The translations under genes and the position numbers were made by a program. Of a stretch of DNA of 12,102 bases, positions 5,656 through 12,102 are shown piece by piece; the stretch's first letter is position 1; each line of letters begins with the position of its first letter. Source of the stretch: Gracilibacteraceae bacterium. GTDB taxonomy: Bacteria; Bacillota; Desulfitobacteriia; Desulfitobacteriales; Syntrophobotulaceae. The DNA lies in contig JAISQG010000159.1 of the NCBI GenBank assembly GCA_031274335.1, positions 1 through 12,102 on the forward strand. Reading direction: 5' to 3'. The notes under the pieces were generated by a model. The model was not told the DNA's origin. It saw nothing but the letters and a program-made list of their open reading frames with translations, and made no database searches.

Positions 5656-6708
5656 ATGGCTATCAATCGTGTGGAGATTAAGGATTTCCTCGTGTTCAAG
5701 GGTGACTTCGCCGTGGACTTTTGCCCCGGTGTGAACGTGCTTATCGGCGGGAACGCTACGGGTAAGACAACATTACTAAAAGTAATCTATCACAGCTATT
5801 GTTTATTTCGCGGAAAGCCATATGGTAATAAATTGATGCAAACTTCATCTTATTCCGCCATTGCAGATGCCTATTTGTCTTATTTTTCACGGGTAAATAG
5901 CGATATATCGCCAGAAATCTATAGTGACGTAAATGGCCGTTCTTTTGTAAAGGAAACAAAGCATAATATGTTTGCCATATTTTTTAACCTTTCTTCTCGC
6001 GATTATCATCCGCCTGACGAACAGAATATGCGGTGTCTAGACATCAGTGCTATTTACATCCCGGAAAAAGATATACTTGAACACGCCAAGGGTTTGTTAA
6101 CATTCACCGAACAAAAGGATACGGATTTCGGCCGTATCTATCGCGATGTGCTGATTACCGCTCAGGACGTTAATACCAAAAAACAGTCCGAAATGCAGGA
6201 AGCAATCAGCAGTAATATTGCCAAAACCATCGGTGGCAAAGTTGAATGGACGCCAAGCGAAGGGCGATACTATACTGTTCGGTCTGACGGCGCTCGAATT
6301 CCATTTGCCAATGAAGCTTCTGGTTTTAAAAAGCTCGGCTATCTCGAACTGCTTGTCAGAACCGGGCATCTTGAATCTGGTTCCGTCCTTTTTTGGGACG
6401 AACCGGAAAACAGCCTGAATCCGGAGCTTGTTCCCGTGCTTGTGGACATTCTCCTTGAACTCTCGCGCAACGGCGTACAGATTTTCCTCGCTACGCACAG
6501 CGATTTTTTATGCAAGTGGTTTGAACTCAAAACCGGCGATGGTCACAATGCGGATATAGAATTCTTCTCATTGTATAAAGAAAATGGCACGATTCGCTTT
6601 AAGTCAAGCCAGTCATATACTATGCTTGAGCACAACTCCATTATAGACCAGTCTGTAGAGCTTTATAATGAGCATTTGAGGAGGGCTACCGAACACGATG
6701 AAGATTGA
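5656..6708 (+). CDS. AAA/ABC-type ATPase of a two-gene putative defence module
   Basis: The 350-residue protein is an SMC/ABC-like ATPase of the AAA_15/AAA_21 kind. It begins MAINRVEIKDFLVFKG, has Walker A GGNATGKTT (31-39), an IPEKDIL segment (135-141), a signature-like ASGFKKLGYLELL (221-233), Walker B VLFWDEP with D248 and E249, and an H-loop LATHSDF (H281). No TOPRIM or nuclease domain is fused at the C-terminus, unlike OLD proteins. A strong GGAGGAGGG lies seven bases before ATG 5656. It overlaps the next gene by 11 bases, so the two proteins are very likely partners. Composition is more AT-rich than the his genes (21 of 60 G+C in 5821-5880), consistent with transfer. ATPase-plus-effector pairs of this kind occur in defence systems such as Septu and PARIS, but this pair was not recognised as either. 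The ATPase call is firm; the defence role is inference. Confidence 0.88.
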   Translation: MAINRVEIKDFLVFKGDFAVDFCPGVNVLIGGNATGKTTLLKVIYHSYCLFRGKPYGNKLMQTSSYSAIADAYLSYFSRVNSDISPEIYSDVNGRSFVKETKHNMFAIFFNLSSRDYHPPDEQNMRCLDISAIYIPEKDILEHAKGLLTFTEQKDTDFGRIYRDVLITAQDVNTKKQSEMQEAISSNIAKTIGGKVEWTPSEGRYYTVRSDGARIPFANEASGFKKLGYLELLVRTGHLESGSVLFWDEPENSLNPELVPVLVDILLELSRNGVQIFLATHSDFLCKWFELKTGDGHNADIEFFSLYKENGTIRFKSSQSYTMLEHNSIIDQSVELYNEHLRRATEHDED

Positions 6709-7225
6709 GAATCTGCAAAACGGCAGAATCGCGCTTGTCGAAAACGCCGATACAGCATCTGAGATGCGGTTCGGGGATTTTGACGCAAGCGATGTGTACA
6801 TCATCGAGCGTCATCGGTTTGGCGGCAGCCGGGATCAGTACGTCAAAACGGTTGAGTTTATCCTGAAGCAGGACAATGAGCTTGTTTTGCTTGAAGCGAA
6901 ATCAAAGACCAGCCGGGAGTATTTCGCGGAAACCTGCGACAAGATGTTTGACTCGCTGAACAAGTATTTCTCATTTGCGGCGGGACGCAACAGCGATGAA
7001 AAATACAGAGAATTTGCCATAGATATGTCTGCCGTCAGTTTCCATTTTTACCTTGTTGTGAAACGATTGGATATGGCATTTGCCAAACAAGCAAATGACA
7101 CTTTTGCCAGAGCGATCAAAGAGCGTTTTTCGTTAAGCTTCATTAATATCTGGCAACTGTCGATTCCAAAAAACGTAACAGTGATGTCATACGAATCTGC
7201 TAAGAAGGCTAACATCGCGATATAA
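6698..7225 (+). CDS. putative PD-(D/E)xK-like partner protein of the ATPase
   Basis: This 175-residue protein is not recognised as a named family. It has a strand-like segment DVYIIERHRFGG (32-43), then a second (VEFILKQDNELVLLEAKSK, 52-70) ending in E66-A-K68. Acidic residues (D32, E37, E53, D59, E61) followed by ExK inside a hydrophobic strand fit the core of a PD-(D/E)xK nuclease, but this motif is short and not proof. A helical region follows (REYFAETCDKMFDSLNKYF). No signal peptide or membrane helix is seen. The ATG sits inside the ATPase gene (11-base overlap) with GAGGAGGG 13 bases before it. The stop is 20 bases from the end of the convergent TIR gene, with no visible terminator between them. 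It may be the effector of the ATPase; an RNA- or DNA-binding role is an alternative. Confidence 0.6.
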   Translation: MKIENLQNGRIALVENADTASEMRFGDFDASDVYIIERHRFGGSRDQYVKTVEFILKQDNELVLLEAKSKTSREYFAETCDKMFDSLNKYFSFAAGRNSDEKYREFAIDMSAVSFHFYLVVKRLDMAFAKQANDTFARAIKERFSLSFINIWQLSIPKNVTVMSYESAKKANIAI

Positions 7226-7245
7226 AAGGAGATTTCCATCCGGCG

Positions 7246-10200
7246 TCACTCTGACAGATAAAATTTCTGGCGCTCCCCGGCGGTCAGTACGCGGTTTCCC
7301 AGCCTGGCCCGCGCGTCAGCCATCACGTCTGCCAGAGGCTGAAACGGCCAGATGCGCAATGTGCCGGCATCCATTTCCGTCAACAGCGCCGTGCCTTGTG
7401 GGTTCCAGGCGATCGGGCTGAAATACGCCGGGGTGTCGGTGAAGGACATAACTGTTTTGCCGTCCGCGGCGTCATAAATTGCCGTGCCCGCGGACAGGTA
7501 ACGGCCGTCGGGACTCCAGGCGAAATGCTCCTGCCCGTTTATCGCCAGCTTCAGGCTGACGTTGTTTTCCCGGCCATCCCAGATCCAGACCTCTTTGTCC
7601 TGCCCCTGTAAAGCCAGCCGCCGGCTATCCGGGCTGAAGGCCAGCCCGGTGGCGGCGTAAAAACTTTGGCCGGATTTCATTATATCCAGGCGGGCTGTTT
7701 CCGCGCCGCTTTGCGCGTCATACAGACGCACGGCTTTGTCGGCGCCCGCGGAGGCGAGCGTTTGGCCGTCCGGGGAATAAACCGCCGCGCCGCAGCCTCC
7801 GGGGTGCGCGTCCAGGGTCTGGAGTTTTTCGCCTGTTTCCGCGTCCCAAACGCAGATGAAGCGGTCCGTGGTTTTATACGTGGCCAGGCGCCGGCCATCC
7901 GGGTGCCAGGCGAAAAGCGTCTGATTGGCCACCCCGACAGACGCATCGCTCTCGGTATCGTGCGACAGAACGAGCCGCTGCCGGCCGCCGGCCCGGTCGA
8001 AGATCAGCACATCGTCTTGGTAAGCCGCCGCCAGCAAAGCGCCGTCGCTGTTTTCCTGCGCGTCTTCGGCCGGCAGAAAGCCTTCTTTGCCGTTCCGCGC
8101 CGGATCGGCGGCACTCAGATGCAAAAGCCTCTCACCTCCGGCGGCGTCCCATACGGCAACTCCGCCGGGGGAGGCGGTGATCAGGCGGCGGCTGTCCCGG
8201 CTCCAATGCACCGCGCTCGGGCAATCAGTGAGGTTTAGCGGATCATGGGTGCGAATCTGTTGCAGGAGACGCCCGCTTGCCGCCTCGAAAACCGCCGCGC
8301 CGCCGTTACCCCATTGAGCTACATAGCGTCCGTCGGGGCTCCAGATCATCCCCCAGGTGATATCGCCGCTGCGCAGTCTTTTATACGCGGCGAGGGGCGA
8401 TTCGTCCGCGGGCTGCCACAGCTGAACGGAGTTGTCGCTGCGCAGCAGCAGGATCATATGGCAGCGCCAGTCACCGAATCCGGCCGCGCGGATAGGCGTG
8501 TCGCCGGCCAAAACCGCTTCCTCCGCGCCGGTCAGCGCGTCATAGAGGCGGGCGGCGTTGTCGTCGTTCACGCAGAGAATTGACTCTCCGCTGCGGCCCC
8601 AGCAAAAATCCTCCACGCGCCGTCCCCCGCTTTGCAGCGTGGCTGTCAGCCGGCCGCTGTTGACATCGTAAACGCGCACGAGATAATCATGGCCCAAAGC
8701 GGCGACCATTGTGCTGTCCGCGCTGAAAGCCGCCTTGGCGACGCCGATTCGCTCAGAGACAACCGCTTCCGCGCCGATATCATGCAGGAGCGCGCCGTCG
8801 GCTGTGCGCCACAATTGCAGTTTCCCTCCGGCGATGGTGAGCGCCGCCATGTCATTGGGCGCGAATTCCGCGTAGCTGACGTTATCATATACCGCCAGTT
8901 CCCGCAGGCGTTCGCCCGTGCGGGCGTCCCAGAGCAGGGCGAGGGGCGCCGGGCTGTCGCCAAATCCTTTTTCATATCCGGTCAAAGCCATGTCGCCGCG
9001 GCTGTTCAGCGCGGCAAAAGTTATTAATCCTTCCTGCCGGCTGCGCCGCAGCAGAGCGACCGCTTTTCCTCTGTAACTGAAGTCGCAGACTTCGGCTGTC
9101 TCGCTGAGGCCGTCGCTGAAAATGTAATAATCGGAGCTGTTAGCCGGTGAAATATCGTAATTATATTGCGGTTTATGCTGAAAATCGAAGCGCGCGAAGC
9201 GGGGATTTTCCTCCAGGTAACTGAAGGTTTCGACATGCTGAGCAAAGAGGAGCAGCAAGCGCCCGGCTGAGAGAAGGCGCACATCTTCCAGACGCTCCGC
9301 GCTGTCGTCGATATGATGCTCGAGCAGCAATTCCCCTGACTCCGCGGCCCAGACCCGAATGACCGGATTATGCCCATAGTTTTTCGAAGCGGTGAAATCG
9401 GTGCTCACGGAGATTATATACGGATCGACGACATACAAATCCATTAGAGCATTATCATGGGGCAGGATGAACAAGGGTGAGTAGCCGGCACCGGCGGAAG
9501 TGATTTCCGCATTACGCAATGCGGCTTCGGCTTCCGTCACCAGCGGTCGGTTCGGCTCCGCCAAATCCTCCGGCAGTCCGGCCAGAGCCAGCAGGATGGC
9601 CATCATCCGGTCTCCTTTTTGCAGCTGCTGCGCGGACAGATCGGCGAGAAAAAGCGACTGGCTGATCAACGCCTTGTCCCGCTGCGCCTGCGCCAGCTGA
9701 CGCTGTTCGTCGAGGCGGAGGTTTTGCCGGAAAACGTAAGCGCCGGCACCCAGGGCGAGCAACGCCGTCACGACGCTGATTATGGCTGCGGAACGAAAGA
9801 AACGCTCCCGCTGCCGGCGGCGCAAATCATCGTAGCCCACGCCCAGTATCGGGGCGAGCAGACGCAATTTTTCGTTTTTCAGCCGGGCGAGCATTCGGGA
9901 AATCGATCCGGCCCGGACATCAGCCGCGAGAGGTTCGCGCTCGGCCAGCCCGCCGGCGGATTCCACAAAGCGCAGCTGCGGTGGGAAACTTTCCTCCGGC
10001 TCGCCGGACACCAGCACGGTTAAAATATTTTCGCGCCGTCCGAGTTCGATAAAATAGTCTATTTCGGCCATGCACCATTTGGACAGGAGCAGATCGGGCG
10101 AACAGATCACAATCAGCCAGGCGCTCCGCTCCAGAGCCAGGCGGATTCCTTCGCCCAGGTCAGGCATGAGCGGGAGTTCATCTTGATCCCGGAACACCCT

Positions 10201-10347
10201 GCCGATTTTGCGCCGGCCGGCTTTTTGACTTATATGTCCGGGAATGTTATAAGTTTCTAATTGACGGTGCAGAGCTTTGGCCGCCGCGCTGTCCGGCTCC
10301 TTATGCCGATAGCTGATAAAGGCCGCATACTGATACTTTTCCTCCAT
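7246..10347 (-). CDS. TIR domain - transmembrane - WD40/beta-propeller protein
   Basis: The 1033-residue product starts with a TIR domain (about 5-135): YAAFISYRH (7-15), the BB-loop-like RVFRDQDELPLMPDLGEGI (50-68), LIVICSP (78-84) and SKWCMAEIDYF (89-99) with E95 at the place of the NADase glutamate. A linker (LRLLAPILGVGYDDLRRR) leads to one membrane helix at about 185-206, then a basic/amphipathic segment and a helical stretch (230-280). From about 290 to 1000 it carries WD40-like blades, seen as repeated SPDGRYLS / VRLYDAQSG / IRVWAAESG patterns (for example 543-564, 667-692, 857-880, 903-924, 943-963), probably enough for two propellers. No STAND NTPase domain is present. ATG 10347 is chosen because AGGAGG (10356-10361) lies eight bases upstream and a good promoter precedes it; the frame stays open further upstream, but that part overlaps the promoter. 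Bacterial TIR proteins often degrade NAD in phage defence; here sensing by the propeller is inference. Confidence 0.9.
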   Translation of the reverse strand: MEEKYQYAAFISYRHKEPDSAAAKALHRQLETYNIPGHISQKAGRRKIGRVFRDQDELPLMPDLGEGIRLALERSAWLIVICSPDLLLSKWCMAEIDYFIELGRRENILTVLVSGEPEESFPPQLRFVESAGGLAEREPLAADVRAGSISRMLARLKNEKLRLLAPILGVGYDDLRRRQRERFFRSAAIISVVTALLALGAGAYVFRQNLRLDEQRQLAQAQRDKALISQSLFLADLSAQQLQKGDRMMAILLALAGLPEDLAEPNRPLVTEAEAALRNAEITSAGAGYSPLFILPHDNALMDLYVVDPYIISVSTDFTASKNYGHNPVIRVWAAESGELLLEHHIDDSAERLEDVRLLSAGRLLLLFAQHVETFSYLEENPRFARFDFQHKPQYNYDISPANSSDYYIFSDGLSETAEVCDFSYRGKAVALLRRSRQEGLITFAALNSRGDMALTGYEKGFGDSPAPLALLWDARTGERLRELAVYDNVSYAEFAPNDMAALTIAGGKLQLWRTADGALLHDIGAEAVVSERIGVAKAAFSADSTMVAALGHDYLVRVYDVNSGRLTATLQSGGRRVEDFCWGRSGESILCVNDDNAARLYDALTGAEEAVLAGDTPIRAAGFGDWRCHMILLLRSDNSVQLWQPADESPLAAYKRLRSGDITWGMIWSPDGRYVAQWGNGGAAVFEAASGRLLQQIRTHDPLNLTDCPSAVHWSRDSRRLITASPGGVAVWDAAGGERLLHLSAADPARNGKEGFLPAEDAQENSDGALLAAAYQDDVLIFDRAGGRQRLVLSHDTESDASVGVANQTLFAWHPDGRRLATYKTTDRFICVWDAETGEKLQTLDAHPGGCGAAVYSPDGQTLASAGADKAVRLYDAQSGAETARLDIMKSGQSFYAATGLAFSPDSRRLALQGQDKEVWIWDGRENNVSLKLAINGQEHFAWSPDGRYLSAGTAIYDAADGKTVMSFTDTPAYFSPIAWNPQGTALLTEMDAGTLRIWPFQPLADVMADARARLGNRVLTAGERQKFYLSE

Positions 10348-10383
10348 AGCCGCCGCCTCCTGTTTGCCTTGTCTTTTAATCCC

Positions 10384-10412
10384 AGTGTACCACAAACAGG
10401 AGAGTGTTTCAA
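10384..10412 (-). promoter_or_regulatory. promoter of the TIR-propeller gene
   Basis: Read on the - strand: TTGAAA (10412-10407), a 17-base spacer, TACACT (10389-10384) with an extended TGG before it. Transcription would start near 10377, giving a leader of about 30 bases before the AGGAGG and ATG. It points away from the tRNA promoter roughly 90 bases to the right. Confidence 0.65.
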
Positions 10413-10503
10413 CGGCGGCCGGGCCAATCCGCCGGCGTTCCGGTCGGCGGAACGCTGAACGGCAGTGCGCGCGAATTTTGACCAAAAAAACAGGCGAATT
10501 TTG

Positions 10504-10532
10504 TTGAATATGGACGGCAATAGTGATATAAT
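10504..10532 (+). promoter_or_regulatory. promoter of the tRNA gene
   Basis: TTGAAT (10504-10509), 17-base spacer, TATAAT (10527-10532) with an extended TGA element. The likely start near 10539 lies in a doubled octamer GAGGCGTC (10540-10547 and 10548-10555), about 24 bases before the mature tRNA. The strong match to consensus suits a stable RNA gene. Confidence 0.75.
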
Positions 10533-10562
10533 ACACTCCGAGGCGTCGAGGCGTCTTTTCGC

Positions 10563-10639
10563 GGGCCCTTAGCTCAGTTGGTTAGAGCCCCCGGCTCATA
10601 ACCGGGCTGTCATTGGTTCGAGTCCAATAGGGCCCACCA
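10563..10639 (+). tRNA. tRNA with CAU anticodon (Met, or Ile2 read after lysidine change)
   Basis: A complete 77-base cloverleaf with encoded CCA: acceptor GGGCCCT/AGGGCCC (seven pairs), D stem GCTC/GAGC, anticodon stem CCCGG/CCGGG with loop CTCATAA (anticodon 10597-10599), T stem ATTGG/CCAAT with loop TTCGAGT, discriminator A. The acceptor is G1-C72, so it is not an initiator tRNA with the usual mismatch. CAU is used by elongator tRNA-Met and by tRNA-Ile2, whose C34 becomes lysidine by TilS. C4-G69 and C5-G68, known TilS determinants in Escherichia coli, are both present, so Ile2 must be kept open. It stands alone with its own promoter and terminator. Confidence 0.95.
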
Positions 10640-10653
10640 TACGACATCACAAT

Positions 10654-10684
10654 CACGACGCATACAGTGCGTCGTGTTGTTTTG
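10654..10684 (+). terminator. intrinsic terminator of the tRNA gene
   Basis: CACGACGCA, loop TACAG, TGCGTCGTG: nine perfect pairs, followed by TTGTTTTG. It begins 15 bases after the tRNA CCA and lies between the tRNA and the convergent patatin gene. In the other direction the stem is followed by ATTGTG, so it may terminate the patatin transcript only weakly. Confidence 0.85.
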
Positions 10685-10713
10685 CGCAATAAGCGAAGCG
10701 TTTGCGTCGATCC

Positions 10714-11940
10714 TCAATCGGCCGCGAGAACGCGGACCGCGTCCCAGCACAAACCGTAGACAAGCTCGCGCGCCGCTTTCGCTCCGACCGCCCGCGCCAG
10801 AACTTCATTTTGCCTGATCAGCGGCGGCAAACCGGCGTCCGCATCCGGCGGCGGCGCGTTCCGGGCGGCAGCGGCGATGGCCCGCAAAAACTCGTCCGCC
10901 GCGTAAATGCGGAAGCGCTCGATTTGGAGATCCTCCGCCAGCAATTCGAGCATCGCCAGCAGCAAATCGGCGTAGCCCTCTTTCTTTTTCAGCCCCAACA
11001 CGGCGGCGATATGCGGCAGCAATTTTTCCAGCAGCATATTGCGCCAGGGCATGTTTTTCAGGCCCAGCGCCTTGCCCGCTTTGAGCGCCGCGGACTTCGG
11101 CAGACGGAGAAAAAAATCAAGCGCCCACTCGTCGCCGTCCGGCGGCAAAGTGATATAGTAACGCTTGCCGCTCACCGCGCGAAAAACCCGCCAGGCGTCG
11201 TGATAACCCAGGCGCATGGAGTAACGCGTCTGCGCCTGATCAAAATCCATCATCATCCCCAGGTTTTCCCCCGCGGCTACCGATGTAACCCGGGTTTCCC
11301 GGCTCGCGCCGCGCACGCGGCCGATGGCCCCGGTGCGGATGGCGACAATGTCGCGATAGCCCTGGCGTTCCAGCAGGCGAAACGGCAGATTGTCATAAAC
11401 CCCGCCGTCCAAAAAATATTTCCCATCGCGTTTTTCCTGCCGGAAAGCCGGCAAATGGGCGCTGGCCAGGATGTAATCGACCAGCTGCCCCGCCGGGATT
11501 TCATCGATATACAGCTCCAGCGGCTTCATGTCTGTAATGGAAAAAGTTACCAGTCCGAAGCCGACGGGGGAACGCCGCAGTTTTTCCTCATCAACCAAAT
11601 GATACAGCATCTTTTTCAGCGCGCTGGTGTCGAGACCGGCGCCCAGCACGATTTCCTTGAGCTTCCGCATGAAGTAAGGGGCGTTTTCGCCGGAAAAATG
11701 TAAATGGCGTAATTCGCTGAAGCGTTCGTCCTCTATATCCAAAATCTGGGATGGCGTGATGTTCCACCAGGTCTCGTAGAGCAATTCCCAGTCGCCTTGC
11801 GCTATGACAGCCCCGTTCACCGCGCCGATGGAAGTGCCGGCCACGCAGTCAAACTCCAGGCCGAACTCGCGCAAAGCCTTGTACGCGCCCAAATGATAAG
11901 CGCCGCGCGCGCCGCCCCCCTCAAGCGCCAGGGCGAGCAT
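10714..11940 (-). CDS. patatin-like phospholipase family protein
   Basis: Patatin-like proteins are serine lipid acyl hydrolases using a Ser-Asp dyad. This 408-residue protein shows all key parts in the first half: the oxyanion loop LEGGGARGAYHLG (6-18), the nucleophile GTSIGAVNG (S37, at 35-43), ASAHLPAF (159-166) and DGGVYDNLP with D178. The second half (from about 205) is less conserved and may bind substrate or partner. No signal peptide is visible, so a cytoplasmic or membrane-surface role is likely. The start lies inside the end of the upstream aminotransferase gene (20-base overlap), with no clear ribosome site, which points to translational coupling. Patatin domains also serve as effectors in CBASS and other defence systems, but the coupling to an aminotransferase gives no such hint here. 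Confidence 0.9.
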   Translation of the reverse strand: MLALALEGGGARGAYHLGAYKALREFGLEFDCVAGTSIGAVNGAVIAQGDWELLYETWWNITPSQILDIEDERFSELRHLHFSGENAPYFMRKLKEIVLGAGLDTSALKKMLYHLVDEEKLRRSPVGFGLVTFSITDMKPLELYIDEIPAGQLVDYILASAHLPAFRQEKRDGKYFLDGGVYDNLPFRLLERQGYRDIVAIRTGAIGRVRGASRETRVTSVAAGENLGMMMDFDQAQTRYSMRLGYHDAWRVFRAVSGKRYYITLPPDGDEWALDFFLRLPKSAALKAGKALGLKNMPWRNMLLEKLLPHIAAVLGLKKKEGYADLLLAMLELLAEDLQIERFRIYAADEFLRAIAAAARNAPPPDADAGLPPLIRQNEVLARAVGAKAARELVYGLCWDAVRVLAAD

Positions 11941-12102
11941 TTTTGTTCAGCAGCCGGGCGAGGATGCCGATGCCTTTGACGATCTCCTCATCCGGCGGAG
12001 TGGAAAAATTCAGGCGAAAAGAGCGGCAGGGGTCGCTTTGCCGCACCAGAAAAGCGTTGCCCGGCACAAGCGCCACTTTGGCCGCGGCGGCGGCCCGGCT
12101 GA
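11921..12102 (-). CDS. PLP-dependent aminotransferase (class I/II), C-terminal end only
   Basis: The frame enters from the right edge and ends with TGA at 11923-11921, giving the last 59 residues. KVALVPGNAFLV, then FRLNFSTPPDEEIVKGIGILARLL, is the typical end of class I/II aminotransferases of the 2-aminoadipate/MocR-related group (VPG.xF, FRLNFS, EE.I..GI..L). The lysine and the rest lie outside the window, so the substrate cannot be named. Its last 20 bases overlap the start of the patatin gene in another frame, so the two form an operon. The gene is GC-rich like the other chromosomal genes. Confidence 0.85.
   Translation of the reverse strand, partial: SRAAAAAKVALVPGNAFLVRQSDPCRSFRLNFSTPPDEEIVKGIGILARLLNKNARPGA

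Noticed and set aside
7666..8238. + strand frame of 190 codons opposite the propeller
   Set aside because: Lies antisense to conserved WD40 blades; no recognisable domain.
10348..10536. 63-residue N-terminal extension of the TIR protein
   Set aside because: The frame is open, but it covers the predicted promoter, has no motif, and ATG 10347 has an ideal AGGAGG at eight bases.
10702..11703. Long + strand open frame (333 codons) opposite the patatin gene
   Set aside because: Composition is arginine/glutamine-rich without motifs, while the opposite strand encodes a full patatin domain.
10714..11940. Patatin as an effector of a CBASS-type system
   Set aside because: No cyclase, ubiquitin-like or sensor gene is next to it; it is coupled to an aminotransferase instead.

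Overview
The window looks like the chromosome of a GC-rich member of the Bacillota (Clostridia or Negativicutes). The supporting signs are short-form HisG, strong AGGAGG-type ribosome binding sites, an AmmeMemoRadiSam-type radical SAM gene, and the overall gene style. This assignment is an inference; no taxonomic marker gene is present. Host genes are very GC-rich (45 of 60 bases in 3181-3240), while an inserted segment is AT-rich (17 of 60 G+C in 1261-1320).

Left part (1-5323, all on the + strand): the 3' end of a radical SAM gene (amrS-like) is followed 12 bases later by hisG, then hisD and hisC. These encode ATP phosphoribosyltransferase, histidinol dehydrogenase and histidinol-phosphate aminotransferase. 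The histidine genes are split by an AT-rich block (about 1235-2878). It carries a Uma2-family putative nuclease, a degenerate spacer with a palindrome, a good promoter with an inverted repeat at its start site, and an overlapping MNT nucleotidyltransferase / HEPN pair that resembles a toxin-antitoxin module. hisD and hisC overlap by 11 bases. No other his gene follows in the window, and no hisZ, which short-form HisG normally needs, is visible.

Middle (5324-7245): a repeat-rich spacer holds three 35-bp tandem units that run into a 26-bp perfect inverted-repeat element. It is followed by a two-gene module of an ABC/AAA-like ATPase and an 11-base-overlapping small protein with an E-A-K motif suggesting a PD-(D/E)xK nuclease. 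This is the best candidate for an undescribed (defence-like) system.

Right part: a convergent 1033-residue protein has an N-terminal TIR domain with the usual glutamate, one membrane helix, and a long C-terminal WD40-type propeller. Its promoter is well defined and lies back to back with the promoter of a CAU-anticodon tRNA, which has its own terminator. Further right, on the - strand, a patatin-like phospholipase overlaps the end of a PLP-dependent aminotransferase gene cut by the window edge.

Taken together, core biosynthesis genes (his, tRNA, aminotransferase, patatin) are interleaved with accessory genes of the kinds common in defence islands: Uma2, MNT/HEPN, ATPase plus nuclease, and TIR-WD40.
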